From the NCBI GenBank assembly GCA_938091715.1, contig CALKMT010000165.1, positions 1-8,201 on the forward strand: DNA of 8,201 bases, given 5' to 3'. The notes beneath the pieces were generated by a model. The model was not told the DNA's origin. It made no database searches and saw only the letters and a list, made by a program, of their open reading frames with translations. Position numbers and translations under genes: made by a program. Positions within the stretch are counted from its first letter, which is position 1, and every line of letters begins with the position of its first letter. Source of the DNA: an uncultured Litorivicinus sp. (GTDB taxonomy: Bacteria; Pseudomonadota; Gammaproteobacteria; Pseudomonadales; Litorivicinaceae). Below are positions 1 to 6,675 of the stretch, piece by piece.

Positions 1-708
1 TCGGTTGAGACCTGCGCCCTGCAGGGCCTGGAAGCTCTGGCCTTGATACCAGGCACCGTGGGTGCAGCACCGGTTCAGAACATTGGGGCGTATGGCGTTG
101 AGTTACAAACGCTGGCCCCGGTGGTGCGCGCTTATGATTGCGAAACCCGATGCTTCCGGTCGTGGCACGCCGATGAGGCCGAGTATGCCTATCGAGACAG
201 TCGCTTCAAATCTGAGCGGGACCGTCATGTCATCACCGAAGTTAGGTTGTCCCTGGCTCGTCAGTCCGCCGTCAAACCCACGTATCCAGATTTATGCCGA
301 GTATTGGGCGGTGATCAGGCGGTGGATCCCAAAACCCTGATGCAGGCGGTCATCCAGGTTCGGCAGCAAAAGTTACCCGATCCAGAACAGATCGGAAACG
401 CGGGCAGTTTCTTTAAGAACCCAGTGATTTCTGTGGAACAGAGCTCAAGCTTGGTCGAACGTTATCCGGAATTGCCCAACTATCCGGGCATCAATGGGGT
501 CAAGTTAAGTGCTGCCTGGATGATTGAGCATTGCGGCTGGAAGGGTTACACCCGTGGGGGTGTTGGCGTCAGCCCCCAGCACGCTTTGGTGCTGGTGCAC
601 TATGGAAACGAGAACGGCCAAGCGCTGATGCGCTTGGCCGCTGATATTCAACAATCGGTCATGGACACCTTTGGGGTTGTGTTAGAACCAGAACCCCGGG
701 TGCTTTAG
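1..708 (+). CDS. murB: UDP-N-acetylenolpyruvoylglucosamine reductase MurB (5' end outside window)
   Basis: MurB is the cytoplasmic flavoenzyme that reduces UDP-GlcNAc-enolpyruvate to UDP-MurNAc with NADPH, the second committed step of peptidoglycan precursor synthesis. The reading frame is open from base 1, so the N-terminal FAD-binding part begins upstream; 235 codons are visible (E. coli MurB has 342). Visible family motifs are the IPGTVGAAPVQNIGAYG segment (about 43-93), YRDSRFK (190-210, whose Arg codon 193-195 matches the substrate-binding Arg159 of E. coli), GNAGSFFKNP (397-426, with the general-acid Ser at 406-408, E. coli Ser229) and the C-terminal LEPEPR, whose second Glu (691-693) matches Glu325. 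The layout is that of type I MurB. The protein stops soon after this Glu, lacking the short C-terminal tail of E. coli MurB. A TTG at 43 is not the start, because family sequence continues upstream of it. It is convergent with rne, with 4 bp between stop codons and no terminator hairpin between them. Confidence 0.96.
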   Translation, partial: SVETCALQGLEALALIPGTVGAAPVQNIGAYGVELQTLAPVVRAYDCETRCFRSWHADEAEYAYRDSRFKSERDRHVITEVRLSLARQSAVKPTYPDLCRVLGGDQAVDPKTLMQAVIQVRQQKLPDPEQIGNAGSFFKNPVISVEQSSSLVERYPELPNYPGINGVKLSAAWMIEHCGWKGYTRGGVGVSPQHALVLVHYGNENGQALMRLAADIQQSVMDTFGVVLEPEPRVL

Positions 709-712
709 GCCG

Positions 713-3700
713 TTAGTCGGCTTTCTTTTCGTCTACAGATTCAAACAAGTCCGCGGTCCGGGCAATACTTTCCGGCACCGGTGCTTCCTCTGCTGCTGAA
801 ACCATTGACGCCGTCTGTGCAGGATCGGCAACCGCAGTCGCGTCAGCCGGTTCTGCCATCGCTGGGCTGTCCGTTGAGTCGACCGAGGTCGCCTCAGTAG
901 GCTCAGCTACAGGCTCTGGTGCGGCTTGTGCTTCGGCTGCGGCAGCTTCGGCTTTTGCCTTGGCTTCCAACCGTTTGCGACGACGCTCCCTAGGGTCGTT
1001 GGCCGCCCGCGCCTTGGTAGGGGCAGGCTTATCTTCGCTGGCCGGTGCTGCGTCCGCGGTCTCCGGGACGGCTGCCTCGGTGCTAGCCGCGGGGGCAACG
1101 TCGGCCACGACCGCCTCGGTTGGCGTTTCCACGTCACTCACCTGAGCCGCTGCGTCAGCGGTTTTCTTTGACGCGGCAGTTTTACGTGCACGGGGTTTGC
1201 GCGCGGGTTTTGCCGGCTGCTCCGTGACGGCTTCAGCTTCAGCTTCAGCTTCGACCTTCGGCTCGCTATCGACCGCGACGGCTTCAGCGACCGGAGCCGA
1301 CTCAGCATCTGCGTCGGCATCGACCGGGGCTGTTTCGGTTTTCGGCTTGCTGCGGCGGCGACGACGTTTAGGCTTTTCTTCCGCGGCGGGCTCGTCGGCA
1401 CTGACTGCCTCGGCCGGCTGAGCGGGCTCTGCCGATTCAGCGGCATCGGCCGACTCGGCGACGGGTGCGTCGGTCACAGACTCAACAGCCGGTGAGTCGT
1501 TGCTTTCGGCCACGTCCTGCGCCGGGGCGTCGGTCGGTTTGTCTGCCTGCTCTGCGACGACTTCAGCAACCGGCTTGGGTGCATCCGTGGCCTCAGACGC
1601 ACGCTCGGCATGCGACTTACGATCGGCGCGGGGAGTCAGTCCTTCCTGCTCCATCGGCTCGGGTCGGCCTTTAACCGCAACCACTGGGGCCGGTGTAGCT
1701 TCGGACGGTGACTCTTCTGTGCTCGCGATTGCCGAACCCTCGGCCGTGCTGGTCTCGCCGCTACGATTACGACGACGACGACGGCGACGACGAGGCTGAC
1801 CATCACCTTCCTCTTCGCTGGATGGCTGCTGCATGGGCGGTAAATCCGCAGCGGGCTCAATCGTGGTCAGCTCTTGGGTTTCTTCTTTGGTGCGGCGACG
1901 TTGGTTGCCACGATTACGACGACGACGGTTTTGATTGCCGCGCTCGCCAGACTCATCGTCGCTCTGGACCTTTTTAGCCGGTGCCTGCTCGCGAGCTGGC
2001 TCGGCCTCGATGGGATCATCAGCCAGCATATTGGTTAGTCCACCGATTAGGCGACTCAGCAGGCCGGGCTTGCTGGGCTCTGCGACTGCTTTCGTCGGGC
2101 CTTTCGGCTTGGCGTCCTTACGACGTTCCTGATTGGACTTGCGGGCCGGTTTCTCGGCCTTGGGGGCTTCCTCAACCACCGGTGGCGGTGGCGGAGGCGT
2201 CAACGACGTAATGGCCGCTTGCTCTTTGGCTGCAGCCTTGGCGTCTGGCTCATAGGCCGCTTCCAAGTTCTCGGGCTGGGTGGCTTCCAGATCCATGTTC
2301 TCGAGGTCAACCTCACTTTCCCGCAGGCGCTTGACCTCAAACTGAGGGGTCTGCATGTGCGGGTTGGGGATGATCACGACGCGGATACGATTGCGGTTCT
2401 CGACAGAACGGATTTGCAAACGTTTTTCGTTCAGCAAGAAGGTCGCGATGTCGACCGGCACCTGAGCACGTACTTCGCCGGTTTTGTCTTTGCTGCCTTC
2501 TTCTTCGATCAATCGCAGCAACGCTAACGCCAGCGAGCGAAGGTCACGGATATATCCGGTGCCAACACAGCGAGGGCACACATGGCCCGCGGTCTCGCCC
2601 AGTGACGGACGCAGACGCTGACGGCTCATTTCCATCAAGCCAAAGCGCGAGATGGATCCGATCTGAACTCGGGCACGATCGTGTTTCAACGAGTCGCGCA
2701 TGCGCTCTTCGACGGCGCGGCGGTTCTTGGCCGGGCTCATGTCGATGAAGTCAATCACCACCAGGCCGCCCATGTCGCGCAGCCTTAGTTGACGGGCGAT
2801 TTCCTCGGCCGCCTCTAGGTTGGTATTCAGCGCCGTGGTCTCGATGTCGCCGCCTTTGGTGGCGCGAGCCGAGTTAATGTCGATGCTGACCAGTGCCTCG
2901 GTGGGGTCAATGACCAAGGATCCGCCGGAGGGCAATTTTACTTCCCGTTCAAACGCCGATTCGATTTGCGATTCGATCTGGTAGCGATTGAACAACGGGA
3001 TGTCGTCGGTGTACTGCTTGATCTTGCTGGCAAAGGTCGGCATCACCGAGGCGACAAATTCTTTGGCCCGGGCATGTACGTTCGTGTCGTCGATCAGCAC
3101 TTCGCTGATGTCGGCCTTTAAGTAGTCGCGGATGGCGCGGGTGATGATGTCGCCTTCCTGATAAATCAGGCAGGGGGCCCGTTTGGTCAGGGTTGCCGCC
3201 TTGATGCTTTCAAAGGCCTGGCACAGGTAATCCAGATCCCACTGCAGTTCTTCGCTGGTGCGGCCAACGCCTGCGGTGCGAATGATGACGCCCATGCCCT
3301 TGGGGATGTTCAGCGCGCTGAGCGCTTCCTTGAGCTGTCCACGGTCGTCGCCTTCGATTCGGCGCGAGATACCGCCGGCTCGGGGGTTGTTGGGCATCAG
3401 GACCATGTAGCGGCCGGCCAGGCTCAAAAACGTGGTTAGGGCTGCGCCCTTGGTGCCGCGCTCTTCTTTTTCGACCTGCACCAACAGCTCGGTACCCTCT
3501 TTGACCAATTCCTCGATCTTGGGTCGACCTTGGATGTCTTCGGGGGATTTGGTGAAGTATTCGCTTGAGATTTCTTTGAGCGGCAAAAAGCCCTGGCGTT
3601 CGCTGCCGAATTCGACAAAAGCGGCTTCAAGGCTGGGTTCAACGCGGGTGATTCGAGCGCGGTAAATGTTACCTTTTTTCTGCTCGTGAGCGTTGTTTTC

Positions 3701-3787
3701 GATGTCTAGGTCAAAAAGTTTTTGACCATCTACTAAGGCAACTCGCAGTTCTTCTGACTGAGTTGCGTTAATCAGCATGCGTTTCAT
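713..3787 (-). CDS. rne: Ribonuclease E (essential endoribonuclease, degradosome scaffold)
   Basis: RNase E makes the rate-limiting cuts in mRNA decay and processes rRNA and tRNA precursors; its C-terminal half scaffolds the RNA degradosome at the inner membrane. The protein is 1024 aa (E. coli 1061). The N-terminal half is nearly collinear with E. coli: S1 domain (about residues 37-120), RTAGVG 5'-sensor segment (about 170), DNase I-like catalytic Asp303 (in SIDINSARAT) and Asp346 (in VVIDFIDM), and the Zn-link CPRC at Cys404/Cys407, all at E. coli numbering. After about residue 500 it becomes an Ala/Glu/Pro-rich disordered tail containing a PPPPPP tract. PGLLSRLIGGLTNML (about 574-588, bases 2024-2068) looks like the amphipathic membrane-targeting helix (segment A). 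Arginine-rich blocks lie near bases 1890-1930, 1760-1798, 1338-1372 and 930-1000. I chose ATG at 3787 because MKRMLINATQ is the invariant family N-terminus; an in-frame GTG at 3796 is only 2 nt from the AAGGA. Partner-binding sites for PNPase, helicase or enolase cannot be assigned by eye. Confidence 0.98.
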   Translation of the reverse strand: MKRMLINATQSEELRVALVDGQKLFDLDIENNAHEQKKGNIYRARITRVEPSLEAAFVEFGSERQGFLPLKEISSEYFTKSPEDIQGRPKIEELVKEGTELLVQVEKEERGTKGAALTTFLSLAGRYMVLMPNNPRAGGISRRIEGDDRGQLKEALSALNIPKGMGVIIRTAGVGRTSEELQWDLDYLCQAFESIKAATLTKRAPCLIYQEGDIITRAIRDYLKADISEVLIDDTNVHARAKEFVASVMPTFASKIKQYTDDIPLFNRYQIESQIESAFEREVKLPSGGSLVIDPTEALVSIDINSARATKGGDIETTALNTNLEAAEEIARQLRLRDMGGLVVIDFIDMSPAKNRRAVEERMRDSLKHDRARVQIGSISRFGLMEMSRQRLRPSLGETAGHVCPRCVGTGYIRDLRSLALALLRLIEEEGSKDKTGEVRAQVPVDIATFLLNEKRLQIRSVENRNRIRVVIIPNPHMQTPQFEVKRLRESEVDLENMDLEATQPENLEAAYEPDAKAAAKEQAAITSLTPPPPPPVVEEAPKAEKPARKSNQERRKDAKPKGPTKAVAEPSKPGLLSRLIGGLTNMLADDPIEAEPAREQAPAKKVQSDDESGERGNQNRRRRNRGNQRRRTKEETQELTTIEPAADLPPMQQPSSEEEGDGQPRRRRRRRRNRSGETSTAEGSAIASTEESPSEATPAPVVAVKGRPEPMEQEGLTPRADRKSHAERASEATDAPKPVAEVVAEQADKPTDAPAQDVAESNDSPAVESVTDAPVAESADAAESAEPAQPAEAVSADEPAAEEKPKRRRRRSKPKTETAPVDADADAESAPVAEAVAVDSEPKVEAEAEAEAVTEQPAKPARKPRARKTAASKKTADAAAQVSDVETPTEAVVADVAPAASTEAAVPETADAAPASEDKPAPTKARAANDPRERRRKRLEAKAKAEAAAAEAQAAPEPVAEPTEATSVDSTDSPAMAEPADATAVADPAQTASMVSAAEEAPVPESIARTADLFESVDEKKAD
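1230..1253. repeat. Hexanucleotide tandem repeat in the rne 3' half
   Basis: Four tandem copies of GCTTCA (the last ends in G) are read on the + strand. In the rne frame (minus) they encode the alternating Glu-Ala run EAEAEAEA within the disordered tail. The unit is a multiple of three, so copy-number change would alter tail length without shifting the frame. Confidence 0.85.
1769..1792. repeat. ACG trinucleotide run encoding eight arginines in RNase E
   Basis: Eight successive triplets are ACG except one GCG (at 1784). Read on the minus strand in the rne frame they are CGT/CGC codons giving eight consecutive Arg after a Pro. This forms one of the arginine-rich blocks of the scaffold half, which in E. 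coli RNase E are RNA-binding. The near-pure codon run suggests growth by slippage rather than selection of mixed Arg codons. Confidence 0.85.
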
Positions 3788-3788
3788 T

Positions 3789-3813
3789 GCGTGCACGTTC
3801 CTTAACGTACCGC
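3789..3813 (-). promoter_or_regulatory. rne ribosome binding site inside a hairpin loop
   Basis: On the rne mRNA the Shine-Dalgarno AAGGA (bases 3799-3803, minus strand) lies 11 nt before the ATG. Its AAGG forms the loop of a stem-loop: GUACGUU (3804-3810) pairs with AACGUGC (3793-3799), giving 7 bp with one G-U. The stem can be extended by GCG (3811-3813) with CGC (3789-3791) across a single bulged A (3792), ending one base before the start codon. The pairing is visible in the sequence; any regulatory effect is inferred. The upstream GTG (3794-3796) is buried in the stem, which also argues against it as the start. Confidence 0.6.
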
Positions 3814-3850
3814 GAACACATCCTGGCGCTGTTTACGCCCAATAACGGCG

Positions 3851-3928
3851 GGCCACCCGAGTCTCACGGCTGGCCGACGGCAAAGGCTTGCGCCTTTGGT
3901 TTCTAACTGTCATCCCAGCAATGCTGGG
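3851..3928 (-). promoter_or_regulatory. Structured 5' leader of rne (hairpin cluster)
   Basis: Read as rne mRNA (minus strand) this stretch holds three hairpins. The 5'-most is a 6-bp CCCAGC/GCUGGG stem with a 3-nt loop (3914-3928). Next is a 7-bp CAAAGGC/GCCUUUG stem capped by a GCAA tetraloop of the GNRA class (3881-3898). Last is a 5-bp GGCCA/UGGCC stem with two further G-C pairs inside (3851-3875). In E. coli the rne leader (about 360 nt) contains stem-loops through which RNase E represses its own mRNA. A similar role here is likely from position and structure, but I see no primary-sequence match to the enterobacterial element that would prove homology. Confidence 0.5.
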
Positions 3929-4142
3929 GCTTTGAAACTGTTTTCGTCTACAGCGCCCGCGTGGTTCGTGGCGGGTTGCTGGATTGGGCCATTGGCCCCC
4001 AATTCGCAAAAAAGTGTCAGGCGTTTATATCCACTGCAGTCAATGCGTTATGATGGCCGACTTAGCGGGCTCTACCGTGTTCACTCGGATTTTGCTCGAG
4101 GCGGGAGCCACTGATTCTTTATTACGAGGCGCGATAGTATCA

Positions 4143-5105
4143 ATGTCTGATTCAACCGGCAATGGACAAAGTCCAAGGCCTAATGTGGTGATGGTCGATA
4201 TCGATGACGATCGAGCGGGCCAGCGACTGGATAATTTTCTGATGTCGCAACTCAAAGGCGTTCCGCGTACTCGGGTTTACCGCATGGTTCGTAGTGGCGA
4301 GGTGCGCGTCAACAAAGGGCGCAAACAGGCCGCCTATCGTTTGTTGGAGGGCGATGTGGTTCGCATACCTCCCGTCCGTCAGGCCGAAACCAGCGAGGTG
4401 GTACTGCCGCATCAGCAGGTTGAGGCTTTTGCGGACTGGGTGTTGTTCGAGGACTCGCATTTGCTGGCCATTAATAAGCCGGCAGGTCTGGCGGTACACG
4501 GTGGCAGCGGTCTTAGCCATGGCTTAATTGAACTGGCTCGCAAGGCTCGCCCCGAGCTTAAACATTTGGAATTGGTCCATCGTTTGGACCGAGATACCTC
4601 GGGTGTGATTTTGTTGGCCAAGCGGCGCAGTGCACTGCGGGCGCTGCATGAATCCCTGCGCACGCGGACCGCACACAAGACGTATTGGGCGCTGGTGGCC
4701 GGTGCCTGGCCTGCGCGCAAGCAGCAGGTCAAGCTGAATCTGTCCAGGGACGTCCTGCGCAGCGGCGAACGCATGGCCAGCGTTCACCCCGACGGCAAGT
4801 TTGCCCTGACTCGCACCAGTATCTTAAAAAAATACGACGGGGCCAGTTTAATGGCCTGCGAGCCGGTCACGGGGCGGACCCATCAGATTCGTGTGCACTG
4901 CCAAGCCGCGGGTCATGCGATCCTGGGGGATCCAAAATATGGCCTGGACGAGGACAATCGTCGTTGGCGCGAGCGAGGATTAAAACGTATGTTTTTGCAT
5001 GCGGCGGAAATTGATATTCCGTGGCAGGACGGTCGTCTAACCATTTCGGCGCCGCTGGATCCGTCCTTAACTCAATTGCTGGAGTCGTTGGATGAGCGAG
5101 ACTAA
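4143..5105 (+). CDS. rluC: 23S rRNA pseudouridine synthase RluC
   Basis: RluC isomerises uridines 955, 2504 and 2580 of 23S rRNA (E. coli numbering) to pseudouridine. The 320-aa product (E. coli 319) has an N-terminal S4 RNA-binding domain (about residues 25-85, AGQRLDNFL through RIPPVRQ). The RluA-type catalytic domain follows, with NKPAGLAVHGGSG (about 111-123), the catalytic-Asp motif HRLDRDTSG (Asp149) and GRTHQIRVH (about 244-252). I chose ATG 4143 because it gives the family length and the usual short tail before the S4 domain; GAGG at 4126-4129 is a weak, rather distant ribosome site (13 nt). The frame stays open upstream to 3984, but that extension resembles nothing in the family. It is divergent from rne, as in E. 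coli and Pseudomonas. Its end overlaps the next gene by 14 nt, suggesting a two-gene operon. Confidence 0.96.
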   Translation: MSDSTGNGQSPRPNVVMVDIDDDRAGQRLDNFLMSQLKGVPRTRVYRMVRSGEVRVNKGRKQAAYRLLEGDVVRIPPVRQAETSEVVLPHQQVEAFADWVLFEDSHLLAINKPAGLAVHGGSGLSHGLIELARKARPELKHLELVHRLDRDTSGVILLAKRRSALRALHESLRTRTAHKTYWALVAGAWPARKQQVKLNLSRDVLRSGERMASVHPDGKFALTRTSILKKYDGASLMACEPVTGRTHQIRVHCQAAGHAILGDPKYGLDEDNRRWRERGLKRMFLHAAEIDIPWQDGRLTISAPLDPSLTQLLESLDERD

Positions 5106-6039
5106 CCCCGAAGACAGTCGTGCCTGGCGCGAATTACGCAGGACGCTGGATATTGCCTTTGTAGAACAGCGGCGGGCTCGGCGGTGGGGCATCTTTTTTA
5201 AGTTGATGACCCTGGCGTACCTGGCTTTTATTTTAGTGGCGGTGATGCGCTCGGCCGAGGTCGACCCCTTTGAATCAGGTCCCGATGGCCATTTGGCTTT
5301 GGTGTCGGTCAGCGGGGTGATTGCGGCGGACGCCGAGTCCAACGCCGACAGCATCTTGGCGGGGGTTGAATCAGCGCTGGAAAACCCGGGCACCCGGGGC
5401 CTGCTGTTGGACATTAACAGCGGCGGCGGGTCACCGGTTCAGGCCGACCGAGTCTGGCGCGGCCTTAAGCGTTTGCGGGACCAGTATCCGGATGTGCCCT
5501 TTGTGGCCTCGATCGCCGACATTGGGGCCTCGGGCGCCTATTACATCGCCAGCGCCATGGATGACATCTATGCCGACGAGGCCAGTTTAGTCGGCTCGAT
5601 TGGGGTGATTTCGGCTGGATTTGGATTTGCCGAGGCAGCGAAAAAGCTCGGCATTGAGCGGCGGGTCATTTCAGCGGGCGATGACAAGGCGCTGCTCGAT
5701 CCGTTTGAGCCCCTGGACAAGGCCCAACGCGAGCATTGGCAAGCGGTATTGGCAGGCACGCACGATTTGTTCATTGAACGGGTCAAGGCTGGTCGGGGTG
5801 CCCGGCTGGATGCCGAGGCCGAGCTTTTCTCGGGATTGATCTGGAATGGGCGCCAGGCCCTGCAGCTAGGGTTGGTAGATGGTCACCTGAGTCCGATGGA
5901 ATACGCGCTTAGTGAATTGGATACCGACCAGATTGTCGATTTTTCAGTACGTCCGCATCCCTTGGATGAGCTGGCCCGGACGCTGGGAGCCAGTGTATTC
6001 AGTCAACTCAGCCAGTGGACCTCGACTCGCCTTTACTAG
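5092..6039 (+). CDS. sppA: S49 family serine peptidase, SppA-like (short, single-domain type)
   Basis: This is a membrane-anchored serine-lysine peptidase of family S49, expected to degrade cleaved signal peptides or other membrane-embedded peptides. The 315-aa product has a positively charged N-terminus, one transmembrane segment (about residues 33-52, GIFFKLMTLAYLAFILVAVM) and a single S49 domain. The nucleophile is Ser147 in DIGASGAYYIA, followed by the family signature GSIGVISAGFGF. The predicted general base is Lys199 in AGDDKALLDPF; these numbers happen to match the Ser147/Lys199 dyad reported for B. subtilis SppA. The SGGGSP segment (about 110-115) fits the oxyanion region. The single-domain length is that of the 36K type, unlike the duplicated E. 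coli SppA. The start at 5092 has GGAG (5081-5084) 7 nt upstream and lies inside the end of rluC. The substrate is unknown; the symbol is by family. Confidence 0.88.
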   Translation: MSETNPEDSRAWRELRRTLDIAFVEQRRARRWGIFFKLMTLAYLAFILVAVMRSAEVDPFESGPDGHLALVSVSGVIAADAESNADSILAGVESALENPGTRGLLLDINSGGGSPVQADRVWRGLKRLRDQYPDVPFVASIADIGASGAYYIASAMDDIYADEASLVGSIGVISAGFGFAEAAKKLGIERRVISAGDDKALLDPFEPLDKAQREHWQAVLAGTHDLFIERVKAGRGARLDAEAELFSGLIWNGRQALQLGLVDGHLSPMEYALSELDTDQIVDFSVRPHPLDELARTLGASVFSQLSQWTSTRLY

Positions 6040-6644
6040 GCGGTAGGGGCGGGCGGCAGGGGGTCCAGTCCAAAGTGACGCAGGCCACGCCCTAAGGCCA
6101 GCATCGGCAGCCCGATGATGGCACTGGGGTCGTCGGATCGATGGGCCTTAATCAGCCATTGCCCGATGGCTTCGCTGTAAAAACTGCCGGCGGCGTCAAA
6201 GGGCTGTTCTAACAGCAAATAACGTCGGGCGGTCTCGGCATCAAACGCCAGAAACTCGATTTCGGTGGTCACCACCTCGCTGTAGTGCTCGCCATTGGGA
6301 TGGCATAGGTGCAGGGCCGTCTCGAAATGGACCGATCGGCCTTGGCTGGCCATCAACTGCTCCAGCGCGGCATCAATGTGCCCAGGCTTGCGCAGGATCC
6401 GACCTTGAGCATGAGCGACCTGATCCGAGCCAATAACCAGGGCGTCCGGACAGGCCTTGGAAATCGCCCGAGCCTTGTCCTGGGCCAAGCGCTGAGCCCG
6501 GTCGCTGGGGCCTTCGTTAGGCCACAGGTCCTCAGGAACGTCACTGGGCACGGTCTGAATCGAATGCCCGGCGCTGAGTAACTGGCGTTGACGGTGTTTT
6601 GAGGCCGAGGCCAGCACCCATTTGGGTGGCAATTTGTTTGACAC
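6036..6644 (-). CDS. yceF: Maf/YceF-family nucleotide pyrophosphatase (probable 7-methyl-GTP pyrophosphatase)
   Basis: Maf proteins hydrolyse non-canonical or modified nucleoside triphosphates to monophosphates; the YceF branch prefers 7-methyl-GTP. The 202-aa product shows the N-terminal phosphate-binding motif ASASKHRQRQLL (about residues 12-23), the IGSDQV motif (71-76) whose GSDQ marks YceF rather than dTTP/UTP-type Maf, RKP (85-87) in place of the usual GKP, and AGSFYSEAIG (152-161) followed by IIGLPMLAL. The first motif seems one residue longer than SPxRRxLL in E. coli YceF, so the protein is somewhat divergent, but SxxR, the Asp (74), Lys86 and Glu158 are kept. The start is GTG at 6644, with AGGGAG 11 nt and GGGG 4 nt upstream. 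It faces the S49 gene tail to tail, sharing a CTAG, and is divergent from yceD with 31 bp between starts, the arrangement seen in E. coli. Confidence 0.88.
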   Translation of the reverse strand: MSNKLPPKWVLASASKHRQRQLLSAGHSIQTVPSDVPEDLWPNEGPSDRAQRLAQDKARAISKACPDALVIGSDQVAHAQGRILRKPGHIDAALEQLMASQGRSVHFETALHLCHPNGEHYSEVVTTEIEFLAFDAETARRYLLLEQPFDAAGSFYSEAIGQWLIKAHRSDDPSAIIGLPMLALGRGLRHFGLDPLPPAPTA

Positions 6645-6666
6645 TGAGCCCCAGTCTCCCTAATAT
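6638..6666 (+). promoter_or_regulatory. Sigma-70-type promoter of yceD-rpmF
   Basis: A perfect -35 TTGACA (6638-6643) is followed by an exactly 17-bp spacer and a -10 TAATAT (6661-6666; 4/6, keeping the important first T, second A and last T). The predicted transcription start is near 6672-6675, only 1-4 nt before the yceD ATG. The discriminator is CCGCGCCC, strongly GC-rich, as in ppGpp-sensitive stable-RNA and ribosomal-protein promoters; growth-rate control is inferred from that. The -35 overlaps the first two codons of maf on the opposite strand. Confidence 0.7.
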
Positions 6667-6675
6667 CCGCGCCCT

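Larger units (their letters stand above)
3788..4142. other. Divergent rne/rluC intergenic region
   Basis: These 355 bp separate the rne and rluC start codons and contain no convincing gene. The rne side (3788-3930) is the hairpin-rich leader. A further inverted repeat, GGGCC-ATT-GGCCC, lies at 3986-3998. Promoter signals are only weak. For rluC, TTCGCA (4003-4008) is followed after 17 bp by TATATC (4026-4031), each 4/6 to the sigma-70 consensus, and TATGAT (4049-4054) has no good -35. For rne, TATAAA on the minus strand (plus 4024-4029) matches the -10 consensus 5/6 but lacks a recognisable -35. Divergent transcription probably starts around 4015-4070, which would give rne a long leader of roughly 230 nt or more. 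Confidence 0.5.

Noticed and set aside
709..712. Possible terminator between murB and rne.
   Set aside because: Only 4 bp separate the stop codons and no stem-loop with a T tract was found nearby.
926..2527. Several open frames on the strand opposite to rne (for example 1500-1799 and 2219-2527), plus shifted-frame minus-strand ones.
   Set aside because: They lie entirely inside a well-supported RNase E gene, have low-complexity compositions produced by its Ala/Glu/Arg codons, and match no family.
3788..3796. GTG start for rne adding three residues.
   Set aside because: MKRMLINATQ is the conserved N-terminus, the GTG is only 2 nt from the ribosome site, and it sits in a hairpin stem.
3881..3905. 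Hairpin CAAAGGC/GCCTTTG as a rho-independent terminator on either strand.
   Set aside because: No T tract follows on the minus strand and only GGTTTCT on the plus strand; its position in the rne leader favours an mRNA structure.
3984..4142. In-frame 53-codon N-terminal extension of rluC.
   Set aside because: RluC from ATG 4143 already has the family length (320 aa versus 319 in E. coli), and the extension has no resemblance to any S4 or RluA N-terminus. The frame is simply open by chance.
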